Shown here in pieces: positions 8,013-16,318 of a stretch of 64,000 nt of DNA. The first letter of the stretch is position 1; every line of letters begins with the position of its first letter. Origin of the DNA: Sporomusa silvacetica DSM 10669. Lineage in GTDB: Bacteria > Bacillota > Negativicutes > Sporomusales > Sporomusaceae. The position numbers and the translations under genes were made by a program. The notes beneath the pieces are model-generated. The model was given only the letters and a program-made list of their open reading frames with translations. It ran no database searches and had not been told where the DNA came from. The DNA is taken from contig NZ_LSLK01000137.1 of NCBI RefSeq assembly GCF_002257705.1, forward strand, positions 13,425-77,424, given 5' to 3'.

Positions 8013-8645
8013 TTATTTAGCCAGCAATTTTTTAGCAACATCAACTGCTACAACAGCATCGTCTGCATAACAGTCGGCATTTATGCTCTTAGCATATGCT
8101 TCGCTAACAGGAGCTCCACCAATCATGAATTTATACTGGCTACGTACACCGGCTTTTTCGAATTCCTTGATTACACTATCCATATAAGGCATCGTTGTAG
8201 TTAGCAAAGCCGAAAGACAAATCATGTCGGCACCAACCTCTTTGGCTTTGTCCAAAAATGCCTGGGCAGATACATCGATACCCAAGTCATACATTTCAAT
8301 ACCAGCGCCTTTGAGCATCATACGGACTAAGTTTTTGCCAATGTCATGCAAGTCGCCTTTAACAGTACCGATAACTGCCTTGCCAATTGGTTTAACGCCA
8401 GTGGCGGTTAAAACTGGTTCTAAGATCTGCATCCCTTGATTCATTGCCTTGGCGGCCATCAACATTTCTGGAACATAGATTTCATTATTTTTGAATTTTT
8501 CCCCGATTACAGCCATAGCCTCAATTAAGCCAGCATTCAATATTTCAGTAGGAGACGCCTTTTGTGCTAAGCCCTCTGATACCATTTCTTTTACCTTGGC
8601 ACCATTCCCTTTTTGTACATAGAGCGAAAGTTGATTGTAATCCAT
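8013..8645 (-). CDS. mtaC: Methanol corrinoid protein MtaC
   Basis: 210 aa. N-terminal helical cap (about 1-85, with EIYVPEMLMAAKAM) followed by a Rossmann B12-binding domain. The cobalt-ligand motif GTVKGDLHDIGKNLV, with the axial His, is at about 94-108; SALLTTTMPYM and GGAPVSEAYA line the corrinoid site. It carries the methyl group between MtaB and the H4folate methyltransferase. GAGGGGG lies upstream of the ATG. A candidate promoter and CodY-like site lie upstream, so this gene probably starts its own transcript after the terminator at 8854. Confidence 0.92.
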   Translation of the reverse strand: MDYNQLSLYVQKGNGAKVKEMVSEGLAQKASPTEILNAGLIEAMAVIGEKFKNNEIYVPEMLMAAKAMNQGMQILEPVLTATGVKPIGKAVIGTVKGDLHDIGKNLVRMMLKGAGIEMYDLGIDVSAQAFLDKAKEVGADMICLSALLTTTMPYMDSVIKEFEKAGVRSQYKFMIGGAPVSEAYAKSINADCYADDAVVAVDVAKKLLAK

Positions 8646-8715
8646 TTTTCTTCCCCCTCGTTTTTTTATGGTTTTGATTTTTAACTATTTCTACATACTC
8701 CCTTTGACTGATTTC

Positions 8716-8750
8716 ATTATATCATTGCCATCATTCTGAAAATTCGCTCC
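8716..8750 (-). promoter_or_regulatory. mtaC promoter with CodY-like site
   Basis: On the minus strand a perfect TATAAT lies at 8721-8716; the -35 is weak. Between them lies AATTTTCAGAATGAT (8744-8730), matching the published CodY consensus AATTTTCWGAAAATT at 12 of 15 positions, overlapping the -35/spacer. Placement would allow repression by CodY. Motif by eye only. Confidence 0.4.
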
Positions 8751-8853
8751 ATTACTGCTCTTTTGAAAACAATCCGTGCATTGTCCAATATGTGAATAAA
8801 TGGACTAGTTTAATAACTTAAGTCATCTTAAACTAACTCAAACTAAAAAAACA

Positions 8854-8888
8854 AAACAGCCAGCCCTATCGCTAAGGCTTAGCTGTTT
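8854..8888 (-). terminator. Intrinsic terminator between the two corrinoid genes
   Basis: Minus-strand stem AAACAGC...GCTGTTT with an internal AGCC/GGCT pairing, followed by TTTTGTTTTTTT. It separates the regulator/second corrinoid gene from mtaC, so mtaCB can be expressed at a different level. Confidence 0.7.
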
Positions 8889-8925
8889 CCATATCTTTGA
8901 AATTGTAGGCGCAGAGCTACGGTTT

Positions 8926-9585
8926 CTATGTAGCTAATTTCCGTCGTAGTACAATCTTATTTAGATTATGGTCAAGAAAGCTTTTGGCATCTTTGGCACA
9001 TTTAAAATAGCAATCAGCTCCAATCACCCGGGCAAAGGCTTCATCCACGGGAGCTCCGCCTACAGCAACAATCAAGCCTTTGCGCATACCAGCTTCCTCC
9101 AACGCGTTAATAACTTTTTTCATACCAGGCATAGTTGTAGTCAACAACGCTGCCATCATCAAAATCTCAGCTTTGTACTTTTCTACAGCCTGTAGAAATC
9201 TGTGCGGAGTTACATCAATTCCTAAATCAACAATATGGGCACCAGTACTCATTACGGTTAACTTTACCAAGTTTTTCCCAATATCATGCAAGTCGCCTGC
9301 CACAGTACCGATTACAATAGTACCTGTCTGCCGCTTTGCTTTGTACTTCAGATGCGGTTCCACGACAGACAGACCGGCATGCATAGCTCGCGCAGACATT
9401 AATACCTCTGGCACAATAACCCGCCGATGACTATATTTATCGGCAACCTGATCCATTCCCAAAATGAGTCCTTTTTCGAGAATAGCAAGCGCAGGATATC
9501 CTTGCGCTACAGCTTTGCAACATAATTCCATTACGGCTTCAGCCTCGCCGTTCTTGACTTTATCGGCAATTTCGGCATAAATCAT
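8926..9585 (-). CDS. Second MtaC-like corrinoid protein
   Basis: About 219 aa. The ATG at 9585 is preferred over 9591 because GGAGGG abuts the first. Same two-domain layout as MtaC: helical cap with RVIVPEVLMSARAMHAG, then B12 domain with GTVAGDLHDIGKNLV (axial His), AALLTTTMPGM and GGAPVDEAFA. Clearly a diverged paralogue, with a longer basic tail (LRRKLAT). It is coded next to the PocR-type regulator without its own methyltransferase, so it may serve a different methyl donor, use MtaB too, or have a sensory role. That choice is open. Confidence 0.85.
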   Translation of the reverse strand: MIYAEIADKVKNGEAEAVMELCCKAVAQGYPALAILEKGLILGMDQVADKYSHRRVIVPEVLMSARAMHAGLSVVEPHLKYKAKRQTGTIVIGTVAGDLHDIGKNLVKLTVMSTGAHIVDLGIDVTPHRFLQAVEKYKAEILMMAALLTTTMPGMKKVINALEEAGMRKGLIVAVGGAPVDEAFARVIGADCYFKCAKDAKSFLDHNLNKIVLRRKLAT

Positions 9586-9599
9586 GGACATCCCTCCAG

Positions 9600-10871
9600 T
9601 TAAGACAAGCTGTTACGATAAATCAACGGCGCAACACCAATATGTTTTGAAAACACCTTGGCAAAATAGCTTTGGCTTTGAAAACCGACTGCCTGTGAGA
9701 CTTGGGCAACGCTAAGTTCTGGCTTCTTCATAAGTTCAACAGCCTGTTCTACCCGCACTCTGGTGATGTAGTCATTGACAGTACAGTTAAGTTCTTGGCG
9801 AAACAACCGCGATAGATGCGAGGGGCTAATAAATAGTTGTGCTGCCACATCGTCAATTTTAATCGACCGTGAATAGCTTTCCAGGATAAAGTTTTTGGCC
9901 TCATTCACCAAACCGCCGTGTTTCTTATCCTCTAATGATACACTTCGATTCAAAAATACAGTAACCAAATGTTGCATGTGGAAAAAGAATTCCTCCATCC
10001 GCTGGCAATCATTTATCTTTTCGTTAAATTTATCTAATAACACCATTACGGTCTCGGCTACAGCACCACCTTCTACAGCAGCCCGGGACGCTAATGTCGC
10101 CAATTCACTAATACGTAGTTTTATCATGGCCTGATCACCGCTGGACTTTACAAACAGCTGTGTCAATAACGTATGCAGGTTCTTTTCTGCCCTGGACTTA
10201 TCACCAAGTCGAATATAGCGCAGAAAGCTCCGCTCGCTATGTAGATAGGCTCCATAGTCATCGCCTTCCTTTGCTGCAGAGAGTGGCTTTAATTTACGAT
10301 TTTCCAACTCCTTATGGATACGCTGCTGCATCTTATATGTCTCAACATTCTCCAAAACAAGCAAATCCCGTTTCATCAACTGATTGACAGTAACGTACAA
10401 AACATCGGCCGCCGCCTGGAATCGGACAGGAGAAATAATATCCAATTGCCCTGCTTTTTTCTCCATTTCGGTGAAATCATCCACTTCCGGGTTCAATTCT
10501 CGCAGCTCTTGATAGAAAAACCGATCTGGTTTCCATAATAGCACTTGACTGCAAATAATACTCCCCAGAGAAATACCACGTAAGCTGATTGGCACTGCCC
10601 AAATAACCAGTCCTGCACGGCAGCGAAAAAAATACGGTTCTTCCCATTTGGATGCTTCCTGAGTAGCTTGCTTATAAGAAGCCCGGCATTTGGCAACCCC
10701 ACTGGGCTTGCTGCGAATATAACGACAAAAGCCGCAACGCTCGGCTGTATCGAAAATTCCAAAAGACTCTCCCTTTTTATTTACAATTGCCACATGTAGA
10801 CCGGTTGCTTTGGAAAAATTATCTAATACATCTTCCAGATATTGTAGATCAACCAAGTTTCTGTCGACCAT
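9600..10871 (-). CDS. PocR-domain AraC-family regulator
   Basis: About 423 aa. Residues about 5-170 form a PocR ligand-binding domain with Cys-rich CGFCRYIRS, KCRASY and FFRCRAGLVIWAVPI, common in regulators of corrinoid and C1-compound genes. The C-terminal 100 residues are an AraC helix-turn-helix pair (IDDVAAQLFISPSHLSRLFR, VAQVSQAVGFQSQSYFAKVF). ATG 10871 preferred; a TTG at 10889 is the alternative. It ends 14 bases before the second corrinoid gene. Likely activates the methyltransferase operon in response to a methyl donor; the ligand is unknown. Confidence 0.85.
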   Translation of the reverse strand: MVDRNLVDLQYLEDVLDNFSKATGLHVAIVNKKGESFGIFDTAERCGFCRYIRSKPSGVAKCRASYKQATQEASKWEEPYFFRCRAGLVIWAVPISLRGISLGSIICSQVLLWKPDRFFYQELRELNPEVDDFTEMEKKAGQLDIISPVRFQAAADVLYVTVNQLMKRDLLVLENVETYKMQQRIHKELENRKLKPLSAAKEGDDYGAYLHSERSFLRYIRLGDKSRAEKNLHTLLTQLFVKSSGDQAMIKLRISELATLASRAAVEGGAVAETVMVLLDKFNEKINDCQRMEEFFFHMQHLVTVFLNRSVSLEDKKHGGLVNEAKNFILESYSRSIKIDDVAAQLFISPSHLSRLFRQELNCTVNDYITRVRVEQAVELMKKPELSVAQVSQAVGFQSQSYFAKVFSKHIGVAPLIYRNSLS

Positions 10872-10929
10872 CGATTTCCAACACCCCAATCTAAAAAAAT
10901 ACGTTTTTCATTCCTATTAATTTGGCAAA

Positions 10930-12768
10930 CTATATCTCACATGGTTCTATGCACATGCTATCCATGAAATACATACTAAAGGTGGCACTTCCTCCCAATT
11001 CGACGTGTTCAATCTTATTAGCCTGCTGCCGCAAGCCAGTAAACGCTCTTTGATCAAGCAAGGCCTTAACTGCCCCGGCGTGAGCGGCATTTCCTGCCGT
11101 CTTTAGCTTATGCAAGCTCAAGTGCGGAATAAGACCGATATCCACCGTGCTTGCTAAATTAAGATGGGTAGCAAAGGTTCCCGCCAGCACTATCGAATCT
11201 AAATCTGCCACACTCAAACCGGCGATATCAAGCAATGTCCTAATACCGGCACAAACTGCTCCTTTAGCCAATTGCAACTGACTGATATCGTGTTGGGTTA
11301 AAACAATATCCTCGCCGTCTGGATTATAGGCCAAGACAAACTCCCGTTTCTGCTGACCATCACGAATACGGGTTAGCAGTTCTGGCACCAGCTCAGCTTG
11401 CACCTCCAGATCATTAGGGTCATTGATTGTTCCTGATTGACTGATGATCCGGGCCTTACGCATTTGCTGCACTGCTTCAATGAGTCCAGACCCGCATATG
11501 CCAGTGGCTGCACCGCCACCTATGACTGCAAGCGACACACCCTGTTCATCAATAGCCACCCGCTCAATCGCACCCGGCTGAGCCCGCACGCCATGCGTAA
11601 TTCCCGCCCCTTCAAAGGCAGGGCCGGCAGCCGTGGAGCACGCCCACATTTTTGTTCCGTCTTGTAAGTATAATTCGCAGTTTGTACCGATATCGATCAG
11701 CAAATGGCGCCCTGTCGCCAGGAGTTCCTCTGACCCCAGAATAGCACCCAGCGTATCTCCGCCAACGAAACCACCTACGTTGGGGAACATGATGACTTTA
11801 GCTTGCGGGTGCAATACAAACCCCACCTCGCTAGCATCAAGCTCCAAATCCGCATTACACACCGACACAAAGGGAGAGAGCGCCAAATAAGAGACATCCA
11901 GCCCTAGAAACAAATGATGCATAGTAGTGTTGCCCACCACAACCGCCTTGTAAATTTGGTTGCTCGCAATCTCTGCAGCATTACATAATTTGTTTAGTAA
12001 ACCATTAATGGTACCGGTAACCGCTTCCCGTAGTAAGTTACGGTTGCTCACCCCCTTGTTGGCAAATTCAATACGTGAAATGACATCAGCCCCATAACGC
12101 GTCTGACCATTCTCTGCCGCCGCCAACCTGACCATAGCTCCGGTCTCTAAATTATACAATGCAACAGCGATATTGGTTGTACCAATGTCAATGGCCACAC
12201 CATAAACAGGTGCTTTCTCCGCCCCTGGCAGAACAGCCAGAATTTGATCTTTCCACATAACAGCCGAAACAGCAAGATTCTCTTGTCTTATCACCGGAGA
12301 CAAGGTTTGTAATTGTGACAACCCTATTTTCAAGTCAGTAATCGGACAAGTCTCCTGCAATTTCGCCAGCAATCGGTTCCAGTCGCCCCGCTCATCTTCA
12401 AGCGTTGGTAGGTCAAGGTTAACCTGCACCTGGCTTACACCACAATACTCACTGCTTGCCTGCTCAATAAACAAGAGTCCTTCCTTCCTATCGACATTAC
12501 CGCTAGCCCCACAGACTAAAGCCATTTCTGGCTGGGGTTGAACCAGGCAAGCAAGCCGGACTCCAGTCGCAAGCTCGCCGGCACTAAGTTTTTGGTATTC
12601 CAGTTCCGTCGGTGCTGGTGCGCCAGTTATTATTTGCACTTTACATTTCCCGCATGACCCCTGCCCATTGCAAATATTAGTTACAGGTTGGTTATAACGG
12701 AGTAAGGTTTCCATTAGGTTTTCGCCTTCTGCCACAGCTAACGATTCCGAGTTGACTTTAATCTGCAT
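10930..12768 (-). CDS. Corrinoid activation protein (RACE, DUF4445/ASKHA)
   Basis: 612 aa from ATG 12768 with GGAGGAGGAG upstream. N-terminal [2Fe-2S] ferredoxin domain with CNGQGSCGKCKVQ and a later Cys (RLACLV). The ASKHA-fold half has GVAIDIGTTNIAVALYN (phosphate-1), GGFVGGDTLGAIL, LLIDIGTNCELYL and GGAATGICGSGLIEA. RACE proteins use ATP and a low-potential electron to reduce accidentally oxidised Co(II) corrinoid back to Co(I). Its start overlaps the end of the DUF1638 gene by 11 bases, indicating coupling. The C-terminus contains CIEPCEI. Confidence 0.9.
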   Translation of the reverse strand: MQIKVNSESLAVAEGENLMETLLRYNQPVTNICNGQGSCGKCKVQIITGAPAPTELEYQKLSAGELATGVRLACLVQPQPEMALVCGASGNVDRKEGLLFIEQASSEYCGVSQVQVNLDLPTLEDERGDWNRLLAKLQETCPITDLKIGLSQLQTLSPVIRQENLAVSAVMWKDQILAVLPGAEKAPVYGVAIDIGTTNIAVALYNLETGAMVRLAAAENGQTRYGADVISRIEFANKGVSNRNLLREAVTGTINGLLNKLCNAAEIASNQIYKAVVVGNTTMHHLFLGLDVSYLALSPFVSVCNADLELDASEVGFVLHPQAKVIMFPNVGGFVGGDTLGAILGSEELLATGRHLLIDIGTNCELYLQDGTKMWACSTAAGPAFEGAGITHGVRAQPGAIERVAIDEQGVSLAVIGGGAATGICGSGLIEAVQQMRKARIISQSGTINDPNDLEVQAELVPELLTRIRDGQQKREFVLAYNPDGEDIVLTQHDISQLQLAKGAVCAGIRTLLDIAGLSVADLDSIVLAGTFATHLNLASTVDIGLIPHLSLHKLKTAGNAAHAGAVKALLDQRAFTGLRQQANKIEHVELGGSATFSMYFMDSMCIEPCEI

Positions 12769-13426
12769 AACTGTTCTCCTCCTCCAATACAATTGGTGTA
12801 CCAGGAGCCACCCTGATAACATCCGGATGCCGTTTCCTGGTAGTAACTGCGTTCAATAGTGCAAGATTCCCTACGATCTCGCTGACCTTCCAGCCAAAAA
12901 AGCCGGCAATTTGCCTGACCCTTTGCCTGTATTGCTCCAGTTTTTTCGCCTCACAGTTGGTTCGGATAAACACGGCTTCCTGGTACGTGCCATAGAGAGT
13001 CTGAATTAGGTATTGCGCATCATCTTCCCCGTACTTATCAACATATTCCAGGTATTCCGCATAAGGATCCCGACCATATTCCAACCAGCCTTGACTAAAA
13101 TAGTAGACTGCCGGATTATCCTTAGACAACTCTTGCCGCCGCAAATCTGAACCTAGCAATAAGCTGATACAATCATGTGCCTTTGGCAGTACCAAAGGCA
13201 CCGTGACAGATACCAGTCCCTCTACGGCATGTGAACATCGCCCATAGGTTAGAATAATCATATCGTAGTCCTGGGACGCATTAATCCTACGCTGCAGCTC
13301 CTTATGCAATTGGTCTGGAAAAGCATGCAAGGAAAATTCCAAAAATTCACAGTCAACTGCGGAGGAAACCCCCATCTCTACCACTTCATTCTTAGTGGAA
13401 AGACAACCAATCAGCTTAATTCGCAC
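12758..13426 (-). CDS. DUF1638 family protein
   Basis: 222 aa, GTG start behind GGGAGGG. Features typical of DUF1638: LTYGRCSHAVEGL with a conserved Cys, VLPKAHDCISLLLGS, and YYFSQGWLEYGRDPYAEY. The biochemical role is not established; family members are commonly found in methyltransferase/corrinoid operons. First gene of the operon, overlapping the RACE gene. No signal peptide, so cytoplasmic. Confidence 0.8.
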   Translation of the reverse strand: MRIKLIGCLSTKNEVVEMGVSSAVDCEFLEFSLHAFPDQLHKELQRRINASQDYDMIILTYGRCSHAVEGLVSVTVPLVLPKAHDCISLLLGSDLRRQELSKDNPAVYYFSQGWLEYGRDPYAEYLEYVDKYGEDDAQYLIQTLYGTYQEAVFIRTNCEAKKLEQYRQRVRQIAGFFGWKVSEIVGNLALLNAVTTRKRHPDVIRVAPGTPIVLEEENSYAD

Positions 13427-13589
13427 TTTATCCCTCCCAGCAACTGGTTAGATCCCTAAAACATGACTTCTGTTAGGGCGCAAAAAAATCAAATAGTCTT
13501 AAAATTACATACTATAATTCAATAATATATACATTTCCTTTTAATGTCAAAGGTTTGTTATGTACTTAATTTTATTTTAAGAATAATAA

Positions 13590-13625
13590 GGGGCGGTTAT
13601 TGTGTGTTCTCACAATAACCGCCCC
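13590..13625 (-). terminator. Terminator downstream of codY
   Basis: Perfect 15-bp GC-rich stem (13590-13604 with 13611-13625) and 6-base loop. On the minus strand it is followed by TTATTATTCTT. It lies 74 bases past the codY stop and isolates codY from the corrinoid operon. Confidence 0.8.
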
Positions 13626-13698
13626 CTGTATTTACCTTACATCAGCGCAATTCAACACGCCCCAGTGGACAATCAATTGTCACAATAAATACCTTGCC

Positions 13699-14478
13699 TT
13701 AGTGCTTTTTCTTATTAAACTCTTCAATTAGATGTTCATTGAGAATTCTAATATAGGTGCCTTTCATGCCCAGCGACTTAGACTCAATCACGCCGGCACT
13801 CTCAAGTTTTCTCAAAGCATTGACAATGACTGACCTAGTAATTCCTGCTCGATCAGCAATTTTACTGGCCACAATCAAACTCTCATCGCCATCAAGTTCG
13901 CTTAGAATATTCATTGCCGCTTCCAGCTCGGAATAGGAAAGCGTACTTAAAGCGACCTGTACAGTAGTTCGTTTGCGGGTCTCGTCCTCCATTCTATCCA
14001 TCCTGCCCCGTAGTAAATCCATACCAAGCATTGTGGCACCATATTCAGCCATCACAAGATCATCTTCAGTAAAGTCCGCATCAAACTTTCCAATAACTAA
14101 AGACCCCAGACGTTTACCAATTCCAACAACAGGAACTATCAATGTATACTTTTCACTAACAAAAGGACATTGCAATTGCTCATTAAACACACAACCACCA
14201 TTCTTGGGACGAATATTGCAGGTAGTTTCACGCACACTGCTCAGTACTTTGGTATACCCTTCCGGAAACTGACCTTGTTCTAACAAGTCATCCAGCATGA
14301 CTCCACATTCAAATCCCTCATGCAAAGCATGTCCGATAATTGCGCCTTTTTTCCCAATCAGATAAACATTAGCTGCCATACATCTACTGAGAAGCTTAGT
14401 AACCTCACTATAATCCACTTTTTCCGTTTTTTGTAACAGATGATTTATTTCCCGCGTTTGTTTCAACAATGTTGTCAT
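13699..14478 (-). CDS. codY: GTP-sensing transcriptional pleiotropic repressor CodY
   Basis: 259 aa, the usual CodY length, from ATG 14478 (GGCGGG upstream). N-terminal GAF domain: MTTLLKQTREINHLLQ, LIGKKGAIIGHAL, KNGGCVFN, TLIVPVVGIGKRLGSLV. C-terminal winged helix: ASKIADRAGITRSVIVNAL, KLESAGVIESKSLGMKGTYI, the signature CodY recognition region. CodY senses branched-chain amino acids and GTP in Firmicutes and represses uptake and catabolic genes when nutrients are plentiful. The neighbouring liv, dpp and methanol genes are natural candidate targets. Confidence 0.95.
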   Translation of the reverse strand: MTTLLKQTREINHLLQKTEKVDYSEVTKLLSRCMAANVYLIGKKGAIIGHALHEGFECGVMLDDLLEQGQFPEGYTKVLSSVRETTCNIRPKNGGCVFNEQLQCPFVSEKYTLIVPVVGIGKRLGSLVIGKFDADFTEDDLVMAEYGATMLGMDLLRGRMDRMEDETRKRTTVQVALSTLSYSELEAAMNILSELDGDESLIVASKIADRAGITRSVIVNALRKLESAGVIESKSLGMKGTYIRILNEHLIEEFNKKKH

Positions 14479-14555
14479 TGTATAATCCCGCCTTTCCAAA
14501 ATTAAGTACCTATATTACAACAAAACATAGACCATCTTCTAGGACAATCTATATC

Positions 14556-14570
14556 AATTACTTGAAAATT
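14556..14570 (-). promoter_or_regulatory. Possible CodY site upstream of codY
   Basis: AATTACTTGAAAATT matches the CodY consensus at 12 of 15 positions and lies 78 bases upstream of the codY start codon, compatible with autoregulation. The rest of the 486-base gap between codY and the next gene holds a terminator at 14852 and nothing else I can support. Confidence 0.3.
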
Positions 14571-14851
14571 CCGTAAAATAATCCTGGGTTGCATGCTAGA
14601 GACAGCCCACGACCTTACACCTTCAATTACTGTGCAACTCTCAAGTACTTACAATACTATCCCTACTTTATCATTATACCATGAGTTTTGCGGAAATTCA
14701 AAATCATAATCCGTTACTTTCTTTATTTTTGTCCATTATCAGGAAAATAGTTCATGTGTCAATAGGATTCATGTTGATAATTTATGTCAAATTTACTGAA
14801 AAAAATGCAGATTACCCTTGTTACATTGATAAGTCTTATATGCAAATAAAT

Positions 14852-14879
14852 CGGTAAGCTATCAATTAGTAGCTTACCG
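14852..14879 (-). terminator. Terminator of the CmpB-like gene
   Basis: Perfect 10-bp stem CGGTAAGCTA/TAGCTTACCG with an 8-base loop; on the minus strand it is followed by ATTTATTTG. It lies 87 bases beyond the stop of the membrane protein gene. Confidence 0.6.
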
Positions 14880-14965
14880 GTTTATTCTTTAACAGGTACA
14901 TCTCCATACTTGCCAGCCACTGTTTTCTAGTGGCTAGCGGTGACTGTTGCCCGCAAATTCCAAAA

Positions 14966-15376
14966 CTATTGATATATCCGAACCTGATCTAGCCAGTCAT
15001 GGATTTTTTCGAATAATAGGCCCGCAACAAACCATGCTGGAGCATAATCCAAGCGAATTAGCCCGTGAATATTGAAGACATCCTGGGAATAATCCCAAGG
15101 TATCGTGCCAATTATAACGTTTAGTATCCAACCAGTAAGGTACTCGACGGCAAAATATAGTAGCATCCAGACAATGCCGCGCCCCCACATCGGCCAGATC
15201 CTGATTACGTCATGCAGTGGCTCAAATAACAATGCTAAACCATATATCGGAAACATCCATAAGTAGGTTTTGGCTGTCAAGCAAACATCTCCGTTTAATA
15301 ACGAACCCGCACCTGTCCAGATAATTTCGAGACACCAGCCTACTATTCCGTAAATGACAAAGTGTACCATATTCAT
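14966..15376 (-). CDS. Putative ABC-transporter-type membrane protein (CmpB family)
   Basis: 136 aa from ATG 15376 (AGGT at spacing 8); a GTG at 15406 without visible ribosome binding site would add 10 residues. Four or so membrane segments: MVHFVIYGIVGWCLEIIWTG, LWMFPIYGLALLFEPLHDVI, GRGIVWMLLYFAVEYLTGWI, and APAWFVAGLLFEKI. The segments YGxxGWCxExxWTG and FPIYGLA fit the PF06541 putative ABC-transporter family. Function unproven. Monocistronic. Confidence 0.7.
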   Translation of the reverse strand: MNMVHFVIYGIVGWCLEIIWTGAGSLLNGDVCLTAKTYLWMFPIYGLALLFEPLHDVIRIWPMWGRGIVWMLLYFAVEYLTGWILNVIIGTIPWDYSQDVFNIHGLIRLDYAPAWFVAGLLFEKIHDWLDQVRIYQ

Positions 15377-15457
15377 AGTGTAAACCTGCAACAAGTAATT
15401 ATTCACGGTTTAAGAAGATCGTGATAACATACTAGCGCGTGGGTATTAGGCTATCTA

Positions 15458-15610
15458 TTATTTTGCCAGCGTCTGATAACTTGGATGGCCTCTGTACCGT
15501 AGGGGGATAAACGCAAGGTCAATCATGCCATTTATTACTACAACTGATTGAGCAATGATAACAGGAAAAGCTAGTTTACCAATTTGTTTGTAACTGATGA
15601 TATGTTGCAT
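15458..15610 (-). pseudogene. MATE efflux transporter remnant (N-terminus)
   Basis: ATG 15610 follows a perfect AGGAGG (spacing 6). The first 35 residues (MQHIISYKQIGKLAFPVI, then AQSVVVINGMIDLAFI) match the start of MATE-family drug/sodium antiporters. The frame then shifts: the expected PYGTEAIQV continues in another frame and is cut off by a stop within 20 codons. Only about a tenth of a 450-residue transporter remains. Confidence 0.6.
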
Positions 15611-15634
15611 AGTATTCCTCCTGTGAAAGTCAAT

Positions 15635-15658
15635 AAGACGCCGAATAACCGGCGTCTT
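15635..15658. terminator. Hairpin terminator
   Basis: Perfect 9-bp stem AAGACGCCG/CGGCGTCTT, 6-base loop. On the plus strand it is followed by TT only, on the minus strand by ATT. It lies 70 bases after the 77-aa gene and just upstream of the MATE relic. Confidence 0.6.
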
Positions 15659-15727
15659 TTCACAATGGATTCATTTTACATTCTATGAAGTAAACAAACC
15701 TGCTGCAATTCGATATACTGCTGGTAG

Positions 15728-15961
15728 CTAACAGCCTTCACAATACTGGATTTCATTGTAGCTTAGCAATAACTGCTCATATAGTTTTTCTGCTTCCGCC
15801 TTGCCTTGAATAACCAGCCAGATATTTTTGTATCCCAGCCAACTTCCCGTTATAGATTCAGTCGTTCCATCTTGAAAAATAATAGTAGTTGCGTGATCAC
15901 TCGTTTTAGATACAATGTCTTCGGCGATGCCCTGAATTTCAGATTCCGTCATTTTACGCAT
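15728..15961 (-). CDS. Small hypothetical protein, 77 aa
   Basis: 77 aa with GGAGG five bases before the ATG. Acidic N-terminal helix (MTESEIQGIAEDIVSK), then strands ATTIIFQDGTTESITGSW and NIWLVIQG, and a C-terminal helix ending with Cys-Glu-Gly-Cys. The strand-turn-strand with DGT resembles small nucleic-acid or phage-type folds but no family is recognised. No signal peptide. A further 70-codon frame upstream (to 16161) overlaps it but lacks a ribosome binding site. Confidence 0.6.
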   Translation of the reverse strand: MRKMTESEIQGIAEDIVSKTSDHATTIIFQDGTTESITGSWLGYKNIWLVIQGKAEAEKLYEQLLLSYNEIQYCEGC

Positions 15962-16233
15962 TTTTCCCTCCAGCTAAGCTTTCTGTTCATAAAGCCAAAT
16001 ATTTCGTGCTTACTAGCCAAACCCCACTTTTTCTGAACCACTAGAAAGTTTTTCACCTCCACATGCACGTTTTTACGGTATTGACCCTTTTCCATCACAT
16101 ATATTCGACAAAAACGTCCGCAAACCCTCCAGTTATCTGAATTTATTGGATATTTGAGCAAGCCCTGTTTAACTATATTGAAAAAGTAGTCTTAGAACCA
16201 TAGAAATATATAAGTGGATCTGCTGAAAATAAA

Positions 16234-16275
16234 AAGCCGCTACCAATCTACAGGAATGTAGATAAATAGTGGCTT
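16234..16275 (-). terminator. Terminator after the papain-like peptidase
   Basis: Imperfect stem AAGCCRCTA at the base with an inner CTACA/TGTAG hairpin; the minus-strand transcript ends in GGCTTTTTATTTTC. Placed 44 bases after the peptidase stop codon. Confidence 0.65.
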
Positions 16276-16318
16276 ATCAGGCTTCTATCCTGAACCTTAG
16301 GAAAGTGCTATTCCATTG

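Noticed and set aside
15949..16161. 70-codon minus-strand frame upstream of the 77-aa gene
   Set aside because: No ribosome binding site, no recognisable composition, and its end overlaps the well-supported start of the next gene; probably leader sequence.
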